From Streptomyces werraensis (GTDB lineage: Bacteria > Actinomycetota > Actinomycetes > Streptomycetales > Streptomycetaceae), in NCBI GenBank assembly GCA_014656175.1, contig BNBX01000006.1, positions 124,001-188,000 on the forward strand: 64,000 nt of DNA, in the 5' to 3' direction. The notes under the pieces are model-generated. The model had not been told where the DNA came from and made no database searches. It saw nothing but the letters and a program-made list of their open reading frames with translations. Positions 24,624-32,297 of this stretch are shown piece after piece (within the stretch, counting starts at the first letter, position 1; each line of letters starts with the position of its first letter). The position numbers were made by a program, and so were the translations under genes.

Positions 24624-25520
24624 TCACCGGCCGGCGAGCAAGGTCTCGGACTCGACCCGGGTGAGCTTCTCGGGGTTGCGGACGTAGTAGAGCCGGGTGA
24701 CCCGGCCGTCCTCCACCCCGGCCGCCAGTACGCCGTCGATCTCGCCGTCCAGGCGCAGGACGAGCCCCGGGTTGCCGTTGACCGTGGTGGCCTCACCGGT
24801 GAGGGCGCCGCCCGCCTTGCCCAGACTGCCGGCCATGTAGCGGAGCACCTTGTCCGCGCCGACGACCGGCCGCAGCGCCGCCAGTTTGAGGCCTCCGCCG
24901 TCGCTGACGAAGACGACATCGGGAGCCAGCACGTCGAGCAGCCCTTTCAGGTCGCCGGTCTCCAGGGCGGAACGGAACGAGTCCAGGGCCGCCCGGGTCT
25001 CCGCCGCGGACACCGGTGTGCGGGGGCGGCGGGCATCGACGTGCCTGCGCGCCCGGTAGGCCGTCTGGCGTGCCGCGGCGGGCGTCTTGCCGAGGGCGGC
25101 GGCGATCGTGTCGTAGTCGAAGTCGAAGACCTCGTGCAGGACGAAGACGGCGCGTTCCGTGGGGGAGAGGGTCTCCAGCACGAACAGGAGCGCGAGGGAC
25201 AGGCTCTCGGCGAGTTCGGCGTCCTCCGCCACGTCCGGCGCGGTGAGCAGGGGCTCGGGCAGCCAGGGACCCACGTAGGTCTCCTTGCGGCGCTTCAGTG
25301 TGCGGAGCCGGTTGAGGGCCTGGCGGGTGGTGATCCGCACCAGGTAGGCGCGCCGGTCCCGCACCTGTGCGGGATCGACCTCCGTCCACCGCAGCCAGGT
25401 CTCCTGCAGGACGTCCTCGGCGTCCGCGGCGGAGCCGAGCATCTCGTAGGCGACGGTGAACAGCAGGTTCCGGTGGGTGAGGAAGACCTCGGCAGCGGAA
25501 TCGGGGGCGTGGTCGTTCAT
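24624..25520 (-). CDS. ECF41-family (SigJ-like) RNA polymerase sigma factor
   Basis: This 298-aa ECF sigma factor has a fused C-terminal SnoaL/NTF2-like domain. The region-2 helix includes ADAEDVLQETWLRWTEVD. The ECF41-typical linker WLPEP follows, then region 4 (LSPTERAVFVLHEVFDFDYDTIAAALGKTPAAARQ). The C-terminal domain (about 185-298) carries the family marks DGGG and NPEKL, thought to regulate core-polymerase binding instead of an anti-sigma factor. It lies 52 bp downstream of, and in the same direction as, the NAD(P)/FAD oxidoreductase gene, a frequent ECF41 partner. A TGTCACG-N16-GGTC element upstream of that unit suggests autoregulation. Confidence 0.93.
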   Translation of the reverse strand: MNDHAPDSAAEVFLTHRNLLFTVAYEMLGSAADAEDVLQETWLRWTEVDPAQVRDRRAYLVRITTRQALNRLRTLKRRKETYVGPWLPEPLLTAPDVAEDAELAESLSLALLFVLETLSPTERAVFVLHEVFDFDYDTIAAALGKTPAAARQTAYRARRHVDARRPRTPVSAAETRAALDSFRSALETGDLKGLLDVLAPDVVFVSDGGGLKLAALRPVVGADKVLRYMAGSLGKAGGALTGEATTVNGNPGLVLRLDGEIDGVLAAGVEDGRVTRLYYVRNPEKLTRVESETLLAGR

Positions 25521-25572
25521 GTCGTGTGTGCCGCTTTCTCGTGGCCGGCCCCGCGACGGAGGCCCGTGGTGG

Positions 25573-26733
25573 TCAGGCAGGGACGTTCCGGCGGGGGTCG
25601 GGCGTGTCGTCCCGGACCGCCCGGGAACCGGCCTTGCGCGCGCCGGACACCAGCTGACGCAGGGTGGACCGGCAGACGATCTCCTTGACGCCGGCGGCGG
25701 GCCGGCCGCTCAGGTGGAGCGCGTTCACGCGGTCGTCCAGGTACGAGAACTGGGTGACGCCCTCCTCCCGGCCGAGGCTCAGGCACTGTCCGGCGAACAG
25801 CGGCCTGACGGGCGCCGGGGACTTCCCGGCGATCCGGCGCAGCACCGTGTCGGCTGCTCCCGTGCCCAGCTGCACAGCCGCCTGGCAGCTCATCCGGAAC
25901 GGCCGGCCCGTGATCACCCCGGCGTCCCCGGCGGCGACGATGCGGTCGTCGTCCACGCTGGTCAGCGTCGCGTCCGTGACCAGGCGTCCGTGGGCGTCGG
26001 TCGTCAGGCCGCTGTGCGCGGCCAGGTCCGGCACACCGAACCCCGCGGTCCAGACGGTCACCGCGCCGGGCACGTCGCGGCCGTCGTCGAGCCGTACGGC
26101 GTCCCGGGTCACCTCCGTCACCCGCGTCCCGGCCCCTTCGAGGACCCTCACACCGAGCGCGGCGAGCCGGCGGGCCACCGAACGCCGGCCCCGGGCGTGC
26201 AGGGAGGGGCCGAGCACCCCGCCGCAGACCAGGGTGACGTGGCGTCCCGTCTCCGCCAGCTCGGCCGCCGTCTCCAGGCCGGTCAGGCCCGCCCCCACCA
26301 CGGTCACCGGAGCGGTCGCGGGCGTCTCGGCCAGCGCCGACCGCAGCCGTCGCGCGGCGTCGAGGTCCGCCACCGCGTGCGCGAACTCCGCGGCCCCGGG
26401 CACGCCGGGGGCACAGGCGCCGCTGCCCACCGCGTAGACCAGGTGGTCGTAGGCGAGGGTGGTGCCGCCGGCCAGGGAGACCCGCCGCTCGGCGGGCGCG
26501 ATCAGGGTGGCGGTGTCGACGACCAGACGGACGTTCCTGCCCAGCACCTTCCCGAAGCTCTCCACCGCGTCGTCGGACCCGGTCACCAACTGGTGCAGGC
26601 GGATGCGCTCGACGAAGTCGGGCCGCGGGTTGACCAGCGTCACCGACACGCCCGCGCGGCGCGCCAGCCGGTTGGCGGCCTTGACGCCGCCGTAGCCGCC
26701 GCCCAGCACGACGACCTCGGTGTTCTCGCTCAT
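25573..26733 (-). CDS. NAD(P)/FAD-dependent oxidoreductase (NDH2-like), partner of the ECF41 sigma
   Basis: This 386-aa pyridine-nucleotide:disulfide-oxidoreductase-fold flavoprotein has an FAD Rossmann motif VVLGGGYGGVKAANRL at residues 7-22. A second NAD(P) motif, VTVVGAGLTGLETAAEL, is at about 145, and the late FAD-binding block IVAAGDAG is present. It has no redox-active CxxC and no C-terminal membrane helix, so it resembles type II NADH dehydrogenase or ferredoxin-reductase-like soluble enzymes. ATG 26733 is chosen by homology to family N-termini. The reading frame stays open for 106 codons upstream to a possible leaderless GTG at 27051. It is followed by the ECF41 gene. Confidence 0.88.
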   Translation of the reverse strand: MSENTEVVVLGGGYGGVKAANRLARRAGVSVTLVNPRPDFVERIRLHQLVTGSDDAVESFGKVLGRNVRLVVDTATLIAPAERRVSLAGGTTLAYDHLVYAVGSGACAPGVPGAAEFAHAVADLDAARRLRSALAETPATAPVTVVGAGLTGLETAAELAETGRHVTLVCGGVLGPSLHARGRRSVARRLAALGVRVLEGAGTRVTEVTRDAVRLDDGRDVPGAVTVWTAGFGVPDLAAHSGLTTDAHGRLVTDATLTSVDDDRIVAAGDAGVITGRPFRMSCQAAVQLGTGAADTVLRRIAGKSPAPVRPLFAGQCLSLGREEGVTQFSYLDDRVNALHLSGRPAAGVKEIVCRSTLRQLVSGARKAGSRAVRDDTPDPRRNVPA

Positions 26734-27059
26734 GATGTCTCCACTCGTGGAATCGGACTGCGGCATGGAGACACCGGCGGGAGGCCCGGCGTAACAGCCG
26801 CGGCCGGACTCGGGGCGGATGTCACGGGTGCCGGCCGGCGTTCCGGGAGCGGGTGGCGGGCTTCGTCGCCCGGGGGCGAGGACGACCACGTCCGGGACGG
26901 TGGGGAGGACGTCACCGGAGGCTCCCCCCCGGGTGCGGCTGCGCGAGCCGCGCCCGACAGATCCGGCCGACGCCGCCGACCAGCAGGGTCCGGGGTGCGG
27001 GACGCGCTCGAGCAGGTCCGCGAGCGGAGAGTCGTCGTCGAAGCGGTTCACACGCGAGA
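26734..27059 (-). other. Long leader of the oxidoreductase-sigma unit, open in the same frame
   Basis: This 326-bp stretch lies between the minus-strand promoter-like element (27060-27086) and ATG 26733. It is free of stops in the oxidoreductase frame. Translation from GTG 27051, only 9 nt after GGTC, would begin VNRFDDDSPLADLLERVPHP and then become Pro/Gly/Arg-rich without recognisable fold. It could be a 5' leader, an N-terminal extension or a decayed gene. Confidence 0.4.
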
Positions 27060-27086
27060 GACCGGACAGCCGGGCCGTCCGTGACA
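27060..27086 (-). promoter_or_regulatory. ECF41-like promoter TGTCACG-N16-GGTC (minus strand, site B)
   Basis: Read on the minus strand, TGTCACG (27086-27080) is followed by 16 bp and GGTC (27063-27060). It points toward the oxidoreductase-ECF41 unit. It is one of four identical-spacing elements in the window and is divergent from site A, 23 bp away. Confidence 0.6.
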
Positions 27087-27108
27087 CGGTGTTCTGTTCG
27101 TCCGCGTA

Positions 27109-27135
27109 TGTCACACATGGGTCCACGGCCCGGTC
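27109..27135 (+). promoter_or_regulatory. ECF41-like promoter TGTCACA-N16-GGTC (plus strand, site A)
   Basis: TGTCACA (27109-27115), 16 bp, then GGTC (27132-27135), 66 bp before the alpha/beta hydrolase ATG. It closely matches the ECF41 promoter consensus as I recall it (TGTCACA-N16-CGTC), differing in one -10 base. Confidence 0.65.
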
Positions 27136-27201
27136 ATCGAGGCGAAAGGCGACGACGTTCCGCCACCCCGGCGGTACCGCCTCCCGACGAAAGGCCCAGC
27201 C

Positions 27202-27936
27202 ATGGTCAACCGTTCCCCCTCCCCCAAGCCCACCGTGGTCCTCGTCCACGGCGCCTTCGCCGACTCGACCAGCTGGAACGACGTGGCACGCGAACTGCGG
27301 CGCGAGGGCCACCTCGTGGTGGCCGCCGCGAACCCGCTGCGCGGGCTGAGCGGCGACTCGGCGTACGTCCGTGAAGTCCTCGCCGGCGTCGAGGGGCCGG
27401 TCGTCCTGGTCGGTCACTCCTACGGCGGGTCCGTCATCACGGCCGCGGCGGTGGGGGCGGACAACGTGCGGGCGCTGGTGTACGTCGCCGCGTTCATCCC
27501 CGACAAGGGCGAGAGCGCGCTCGACCTGGCGGCACGCTTCCCGGGCAGCAGCCTCGGCGAGGCTCTGCGGCCGGTGCCGGTCACGCTGCCGGACGGTTCG
27601 CCCGGCATGGAGTTCACCATCGACCAGGCGAGGTTCCCGCACCAGTTCGCGGCGGACGTGCCGGAGGGCGTGGCCCAGTTGATGGCCGTCACCCAGCGTC
27701 CGGTGACCGGAGCGGCACTGGAGGAGCCGGCGCCCGAGCCGGGCTGGCGGACGCTGCCGTCCTGGGCCGTGGTCGCCACGGAGGACCTCAACATCCCCGC
27801 AGCCGCGCAGCGTCACATGGCGAGGCGCGCCGGTGCGCAGGTGACGGAGCTGGAGGCGTCGCACGCGGCGAGCGTCTCGCACCCGCGGGAGGTCGCGAGC
27901 GTCGTGACGGCGGCGGCTGCGTCGGTGAAGCAGTAG
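27202..27936 (+). CDS. Alpha/beta hydrolase (EstC-like), putative ECF41 target
   Basis: This 244-aa alpha/beta hydrolase has the oxyanion strand VLVHGAF (13-19), nucleophile elbow GHSYGG with S73, an acid in the VVATEDLNIP region, and a late histidine (EASHAASVSHP). The pattern fits the EstC/methyl-esterase-like group common in actinobacteria. There is no signal peptide, so it acts in the cytosol. It is divergent from the oxidoreductase-ECF41 unit. An ECF41-type promoter lies upstream and a clear hairpin follows. The substrate is unknown; oxidised or xenobiotic esters are plausible only by context. Confidence 0.9.
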   Translation: MVNRSPSPKPTVVLVHGAFADSTSWNDVARELRREGHLVVAAANPLRGLSGDSAYVREVLAGVEGPVVLVGHSYGGSVITAAAVGADNVRALVYVAAFIPDKGESALDLAARFPGSSLGEALRPVPVTLPDGSPGMEFTIDQARFPHQFAADVPEGVAQLMAVTQRPVTGAALEEPAPEPGWRTLPSWAVVATEDLNIPAAAQRHMARRAGAQVTELEASHAASVSHPREVASVVTAAAASVKQ

Positions 27937-27952
27937 CGGATCACTGCGCGTA

Positions 27953-27988
27953 CGGTGCCGCCGACCCGCCCCTGGGCCGGCGGCACCG
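27953..27988 (+). terminator. Hairpin terminator of the alpha/beta hydrolase gene
   Basis: An 11-bp perfect stem CGGTGCCGCCG / CGGCGGCACCG with a 14-nt loop starts 17 bp past the stop codon. Confidence 0.7.
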
Positions 27989-28334
27989 CGCGTCGTTGTC
28001 GGAGGCATCCGGCACGGTCGCCGAGATACGCGTCACCGAGTTGCTTCTCGCGGACGCGATTCACGAATATTCACGAATGGGGCCTCGTGTCGGACTCGTT
28101 CGCCGAGTCGAAAGATTTCGAAGAGGCAAAACCGTCGCAATGACAGTTACCGGGACGAATTGATTGATTGTTCGATCTTCCTCGCGCCCTCAACTTGCCG
28201 CGTGAGCAGGCATGATGCGGGCGCCCAGTATGCAGGTCCTCCATGTCGGCCGTGTAAACGGCCGAATACGGCCGAACGTCTCCCCGAAACCGTTTCGTTC
28301 GCTCCACGAAACCTGCACGCCTACCTTCTACCTT
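27989..28334 (+). other. AT-richer regulatory region upstream of the LPMO gene
   Basis: No credible gene is present. GC content falls markedly. Visible elements are a tandem ATTCACGAAT ATTCACGAAT near 28060, repeated ACGGCCG units near 28255-28275, and a palindrome CGAAAC-C-GTTTCG at 28285-28297. The CebR-type box follows. The region probably carries a long promoter or leader with several regulator sites. Confidence 0.5.
28285..28297. promoter_or_regulatory. Palindrome CGAAAC-C-GTTTCG, possible second LacI-family site
   Basis: A perfect 13-bp dyad 38 bp ahead of the CebR-type box. A related half-site (CGAAACCT) follows near 28308. GAAAC/GTTTC arms recall LacI-family operators, but the regulator is not identifiable. 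Confidence 0.45.
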
Positions 28335-28348
28335 TGGGAGCGCTCCCA
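28335..28348. promoter_or_regulatory. CebR box TGGGAGCGCTCCCA
   Basis: This perfect 14-bp palindrome is identical to the canonical CebR operator, the cello-oligosaccharide-responsive LacI repressor that controls cellulase genes in Streptomyces. It lies 35 bp upstream of the LPMO start. Confidence 0.88.
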
Positions 28349-28383
28349 TCACGTTTGACCCACAGGATTGGAGTCATCCCCCC

Positions 28384-29058
28384 ATGCACAACTCGCGTTT
28401 ATCCGCCGGTACTTCCCGGCCGACCGGGCGCCGTCTCTTCCAGGCGTTCCTGATGCTGTTCGCCGTGGTGGCCGGCGCGCTGACGTTCTCCGGCACAGCC
28501 CAGGCGCACGGTTCCGTCGTCGGACCCGCCTCCCGCGCCTACCACTGCTGGGAGGAGTGGGGCGACGACCACATGAACCCCGCCATGGCGCAGGAGGACC
28601 CCATGTGTTGGCAGGCCTACCAGGCCAACCCCAACACCATGTGGAACTGGATGAGCATGCTCCAGGACGGCCTCGGCGGCCAGTTCGAGGCGCGCATCCC
28701 GAACGGCAAGCTCTGCAGCAACAACCACCCGAACTTCGAGAGCCTGAACAAGCCGGGTCCGTGGAAGACGACGCCCGTCGGTGACAACTTCACCATCCAC
28801 CTGTACGACCAGGCGTCGCACGGCGCGGACTACTTCAAGGTCTACGTGAGCAAGCAGGGCTTCAACCCGAAGACCGAGGCCCTCGGCTGGGACGACCTGG
28901 ACTTCATCACCCAGACCGGCCGCTTCGCCCCTGCGAAGGACATCACCTTCCCGGTGCAGACCTCCGGTTACTCCGGACACCACATCGTCTTCACCATCTG
29001 GCAGGCCTCGCACCTCGACCAGGCCTATCTGATGTGCAGCGACGTGGACTTCGGCTGA
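28384..29058 (+). CDS. Secreted AA10 lytic polysaccharide monooxygenase, likely cellulose-active
   Basis: This 224-aa copper enzyme oxidatively cleaves crystalline polysaccharide outside the cell. The signal peptide (1-41) ends TAQA, leaving H42 of HGSVVGPASR as the mature N-terminus; H42 and H146 (YDQASHGADYF) form the copper histidine brace. Further AA10 blocks are PMCWQAYQANPNTMWNW, YVSKQGFNP and HHIVFTIWQASHLDQAY. There is no carbohydrate-binding module, as in short cellulose-active streptomycete LPMOs. The upstream CebR box supports induction by cello-oligosaccharides rather than chitin. A strong hairpin follows. Cellulose activity is inferred. Confidence 0.94.
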   Translation: MHNSRLSAGTSRPTGRRLFQAFLMLFAVVAGALTFSGTAQAHGSVVGPASRAYHCWEEWGDDHMNPAMAQEDPMCWQAYQANPNTMWNWMSMLQDGLGGQFEARIPNGKLCSNNHPNFESLNKPGPWKTTPVGDNFTIHLYDQASHGADYFKVYVSKQGFNPKTEALGWDDLDFITQTGRFAPAKDITFPVQTSGYSGHHIVFTIWQASHLDQAYLMCSDVDFG

Positions 29059-29063
29059 GCCGC

Positions 29064-29098
29064 ACGGCACAGCGCAGCACAGCACAGCACAGCACGGC
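29064..29098. repeat. Short tandem GCACA repeat after the LPMO gene
   Basis: AGCAC units are repeated about five times (GCAGCACAGCACAGCACAGC), immediately 5' of the terminator stem. Probably a slippage microrepeat. Confidence 0.6.
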
Positions 29099-29100
29099 GC

Positions 29101-29134
29101 GGCCCGTACGGGTGGTCCCTCACCCGTACGGGCC
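29101..29134. terminator. Strong hairpin terminator after the LPMO gene
   Basis: A perfect 14-bp stem GGCCCGTACGGGTG / CACCCGTACGGGCC with a 6-nt loop. It lies between convergent genes. The next 210 bp to 29344 show no further feature that I can support. Confidence 0.85.
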
Positions 29135-29344
29135 GCTGCCCTGTGCGACCCGCCTCAGCAGTGCCGCATCCACCCGTTCGGCTCCTGGTACCCGCCCTCG
29201 TCCGGCTCCCGGTCGAGGTGCAGCAGCGCGAGGCCGCCCGGGACCACGTGGTCACCCGACTCCGGGAGGACCAGGCCGCCCGTTCACGGCACAGGACATG
29301 CCCGTGGCCCCCGCCCGCAGGCGAGGGCCACGGCCTGGCACGCG

Positions 29345-30094
29345 TCACTGCCGCTGCGCCGCCAGCCAGTCCGCGTAGCGCGTGGTCGCCAGTTCCGCGT
29401 CCGGGCCCGGGAGAAGGGTGGACTCGTCCACCGGGGCGCCCGAGTACCCCGCCTCCGGGTCGGTCACGACCTCGCGCGGGTCGCCCGCGGCGGACAGCGC
29501 CGTGCGGATGGGGTCGGCCAGGAAGAGGGCCTCGGGGCCACCGACCTCGACCATGCCGTCGAGCGGGGAGGCGACCGCCGCGCGGCACACCGCCGCGGCC
29601 ACGTCGTCCGAGGCCATCGGCTGGAACTTCGCCGGGGGAACCCGCACCGTGCCGTCGACCGTCGACAGGTCCGCCAGTCCCTTCATGAACTCGAAGAACT
29701 GCGTGGCGTGCACGATGGAGTACGGCAGGCCGGAGTCCCTGATCAGGTCCTCCTGCACCTGCTTGGCGCGGAAGTAGCCGCTCTCCTGGAGCCGGTCCGT
29801 CCCGACCACGGACAGGGCGACATGGTGCGCCACCCCCGCGTCCGACTCCGCCTTGAGGAGATTGGTGGTCGACGTGCGGAAGAACTCCAACACGGCGTCG
29901 TCCGCGAACGACGGCGAGTTCGACACGTCCACGACGACCGACGCGCCGTCCAGGACCTCGGCCAGGCCCTCACCGGTCAGGGTGTTGACGCCGGTGTTCG
30001 GTGCGGCCGGCACCGCCTCGTGGCCCTCGGCCCGGAGCTGGGTGACGACCTTCGAGCCGATGAGCCCGGTGCCGCCGATCACTACGACCTTCAT
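29345..30094 (-). CDS. NAD(P)-binding NmrA/SDR-like protein
   Basis: This 249-aa atypical SDR of the NmrA/NAD(P)H-binding kind has an N-terminal VVIGGTGLIGSKVVTQL Rossmann motif and VSNSPSFADDAVLEFF, typical of the group. The segment GLPYSIVHATQFFEF replaces the catalytic YxxxK, so it may sense or reduce cofactors. It lies 47 bp downstream of the flavoprotein gene on the same strand, likely as one transcript from the ECF41-like promoter at 31908-31934. NAD-dependent epimerase/oxidoreductase genes are recurrent ECF41 partners. The substrate is unknown. Confidence 0.87.
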   Translation of the reverse strand: MKVVVIGGTGLIGSKVVTQLRAEGHEAVPAAPNTGVNTLTGEGLAEVLDGASVVVDVSNSPSFADDAVLEFFRTSTTNLLKAESDAGVAHHVALSVVGTDRLQESGYFRAKQVQEDLIRDSGLPYSIVHATQFFEFMKGLADLSTVDGTVRVPPAKFQPMASDDVAAAVCRAAVASPLDGMVEVGGPEALFLADPIRTALSAAGDPREVVTDPEAGYSGAPVDESTLLPGPDAELATTRYADWLAAQRQ

Positions 30095-30141
30095 GACTGA
30101 TTCCCTTCGCATGAACAGATGGATGGGGGAGTGGCATGCGC

Positions 30142-31872
30142 TCACTCCTGCAACTTGCCGTCCGTCGGCACCTCCTCCATCAAGGAGGCGATCTCCTCTG
30201 GGACCGGCGGGATGCTCTCCCGGGTGATGCCGGTCGCCGGCGACCACACGAGGTTGACCCGCAGTTCCTCATTCATGTCCGGGTAGTCGCTGCGGTTGTG
30301 ACAGCCGCGCGTCTCCCGCCGTTCCAGCGCCGCCTCGAGCGTGGCCCGTGCGGCCAGCACCGCCGCCTTGAGGTCGAAGGCGTGGGCGAGATCCTGGAAG
30401 CCGGCGATGTCCGGATGGACCCCGACGTCCTCCATCCGCTTCTCGATCGCGGCGAGTTCGGCGAGCCCGGTGCGCAGCCCCTCCTCGTCGCGGACGACGC
30501 CCGCGTGTTCCGTCATCGTGTTGCGGACGGCGCGCTGCAGGGCGCGGACGTTCTCCGGGCCGTCCGCCGCGAGCAGCCCGTCCACCTCCGCCCGCGCCTC
30601 GGCGACGGCAGCGGCCGAACGGGGCTGCGCGGACAGCGACTCGGAGTACGCGGCGGCCGCCCGGCCGGTGATACGGCCGTACACCAGCAGCTCGACGAGG
30701 CTGTTGCCGCCGAGCCGGTTGGCGCCGTGCAGGCCGCTGGACGCCTCGCCGATCGCGTACAGGCCGCGCACGTCGGTGCTGTGGTCCTCCGGGCGCACCC
30801 ACACCCCGCCCATCGAGTAGTGCGCCGTGGGCGCCACCTCGATCGGGTCGCGGGTGATGTCCAGCATCTGCAGGTCCAGCAGCGTCTGGTACACCCGGGG
30901 GAGCCGGTCCATGACGGTCTGCCGGGGCAGGTGGGAGACGTCCAGCCACACCCCGCCCTTCTCCGTGCCGCGGCCCTCCTTGATCTCCGTGTAGGAGGCC
31001 AGGGCGACCCGGTCGCGGGTGGACAGTTCCATGCGCTCGGGGTCGTAGCGGCTCATGTACCGCTCGCCGAGCGCGTTGCGCAGGACGCCGCCCTCGCCGC
31101 GCGCGGCCTCGCTGACGAGCGTGCCGGCCGCGTTCTCCGGCTCGATGATCCCGGACGGGTGGAACTGCACCAGCTCCGGGTCGCGCAGCCGCGCCCCCGC
31201 CTCCACGGCGAGCCGGAAGGAGTCCCCGGTGTTCTCGTCCCGTCGCGACGACGTGCGCCGCCAGATCCGCGTGTGCCCGCCCGCCGCGAGGATCACCGCG
31301 TCCGCGTGCACCCGGTAGCGCGTGCCGTCCTTCAGATCGAAGCCGTACGCGCCGAACACCGCGCCCTCATGGGTGAGGATCCGCGTGATGTACACGCCCT
31401 CCAGCACAGGTATCCGCAGTTGCTCCGCGCGCCGGACGAGGGTGCGCTGGATCTCCAGGCCCGTGTAGTCGCCCGCGAAGGCGGTGCGGCGGAATGTGTG
31501 CGCGCCGAAGAAACGCTGCGAGATGCGGCCGTCCTGCTCCCGCGCGAAGGTCATGCCGTAGCGCTCCAGGTCGTCGATGCCCCGGGCGGCGCCACGGGTG
31601 ACGATCTCGGTGGTGCGGGGGTCGCCCAGCAGGTAGCTCTCCTTGAGCGTGTCCGCCGCGTGCTGCTGCCAGCTGTCCTCGGGGTCCATCGTGGCCAGGG
31701 CCGCGTTGATGCCGCCGGCGGCGAGGGAGGTGTGCGCGTCGTTCTTGGGGCGCTTGCCGACCGCGAGGACGTCGACACCGGCCTCGGCCAGTTCGACGGA
31801 CGCCCGCAGGCCGGCCCCGCCGGTGCCGATGACCAGCACCGTGGTGGAAAGGCGTTGTTCGGTGGCAGCCAC
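30142..31872 (-). CDS. Succinate dehydrogenase/fumarate reductase-type flavoprotein, stand-alone
   Basis: This 576-aa flavoprotein of the SdhA/FrdA/NadB superfamily has the FAD motif VLVIGTGGAGLRASVELAEAG at 13-33. AHTSLAAGGINAA follows, then the catalytic-region HPSG and EAARGEGGVLRN segments. The late block YAIGEASSGLHGANRLGGNSL is also present. No iron-sulfur or membrane anchor subunit is adjacent, so it acts either with distant subunits or as a soluble oxidase or reductase such as an L-aspartate oxidase relative. GTG 31872 follows CGGAGCAATC. An ECF41-like promoter ends 35 bp upstream and gives a short leader. Confidence 0.88.
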   Translation of the reverse strand: MAATEQRLSTTVLVIGTGGAGLRASVELAEAGVDVLAVGKRPKNDAHTSLAAGGINAALATMDPEDSWQQHAADTLKESYLLGDPRTTEIVTRGAARGIDDLERYGMTFAREQDGRISQRFFGAHTFRRTAFAGDYTGLEIQRTLVRRAEQLRIPVLEGVYITRILTHEGAVFGAYGFDLKDGTRYRVHADAVILAAGGHTRIWRRTSSRRDENTGDSFRLAVEAGARLRDPELVQFHPSGIIEPENAAGTLVSEAARGEGGVLRNALGERYMSRYDPERMELSTRDRVALASYTEIKEGRGTEKGGVWLDVSHLPRQTVMDRLPRVYQTLLDLQMLDITRDPIEVAPTAHYSMGGVWVRPEDHSTDVRGLYAIGEASSGLHGANRLGGNSLVELLVYGRITGRAAAAYSESLSAQPRSAAAVAEARAEVDGLLAADGPENVRALQRAVRNTMTEHAGVVRDEEGLRTGLAELAAIEKRMEDVGVHPDIAGFQDLAHAFDLKAAVLAARATLEAALERRETRGCHNRSDYPDMNEELRVNLVWSPATGITRESIPPVPEEIASLMEEVPTDGKLQE

Positions 31873-31907
31873 GATTGCTCCGATCGTCGAGGTGACTCAC
31901 CGACCAC

Positions 31908-31934
31908 GACCGGACGGCCGCAGGGTTTGTGACA
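31908..31934 (-). promoter_or_regulatory. ECF41-like promoter TGTCACA-N16-GGTC (minus strand, site C)
   Basis: On the minus strand TGTCACA (31934-31928), 16 bp, GGTC (31911-31908), ending 35 bp before the GTG of the flavoprotein gene. Spacing and hexamers are identical to site A. Confidence 0.65.
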
Positions 31935-32006
31935 CCTCGACGCCGCGCGGGTACCCCCCAGCATGCGCCCCGGGTGCGGGGCGGGCGACCGGGCGCCGAC
32001 GCCGCG

Positions 32007-32039
32007 GTGCCCGCCGTCCGGCAACCGGACGACGGGCAC
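32007..32039 (-). terminator. Hairpin after the OsmC remnant / sigma transcript
   Basis: A 15-bp stem with one mismatch (GTGCCCGCCGTCCGG / CCGGACGACGGGCAC) and a 3-nt loop lies just beyond the remnant ORF end at 32050. It insulates the downstream flavoprotein promoter. Confidence 0.65.
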
Positions 32040-32049
32040 GGCCGGGCCC

Positions 32050-32274
32050 TCACTCCGGCAGCGGGGCGGGCGCGGCGATCCTCCGTACCGTGGTGACCAC
32101 CGTCGGCACGGTCGTCACCGTCACGTCCCCCGTGATCAGCCGCTGCACCGGGCAGGGCCGGCGACCTTCGGCGGCCGCTCCGCCTGCGACGGATCCAGCT
32201 CGCCGGCCGGCCGGACGTGCTCGACGATCTGCCCGCGCGGCCCGGACCGCGCCGCGACGATCACCCGGCTGTGA
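32050..32274 (-). pseudogene. Remnant of an OsmC-family peroxiredoxin C-terminus, frameshifted
   Basis: Minus-strand translation gives IVEHVRPAGELDPSQAER in one frame, and CPVQRLITGDVTVTT in another frame immediately after. Together they match the end of OsmC/Ohr-type proteins (helix, then the conserved CPV-x-R block). The N-terminal two thirds and a start are missing and a frameshift near 32165 separates the pieces, so it is non-functional. It lies right after the second ECF41 sigma gene. Recognition is by eye and moderate. Confidence 0.5.
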
Positions 32275-32297
32275 CACACCGCTGCGGGACCCGGCCG

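Noticed and set aside
28071..28352. A 93-codon minus-strand ORF across the LPMO promoter region
   Set aside because: It covers the CebR box and dyads, has no domain or RBS, and its composition matches chance in an AT-richer intergenic region.
32271..32277. TGTCACA (minus strand) after the second ECF41 gene as a promoter for the OsmC remnant
   Set aside because: CGTC occurs only at about 10 bp spacing, not 16; the match is incomplete.
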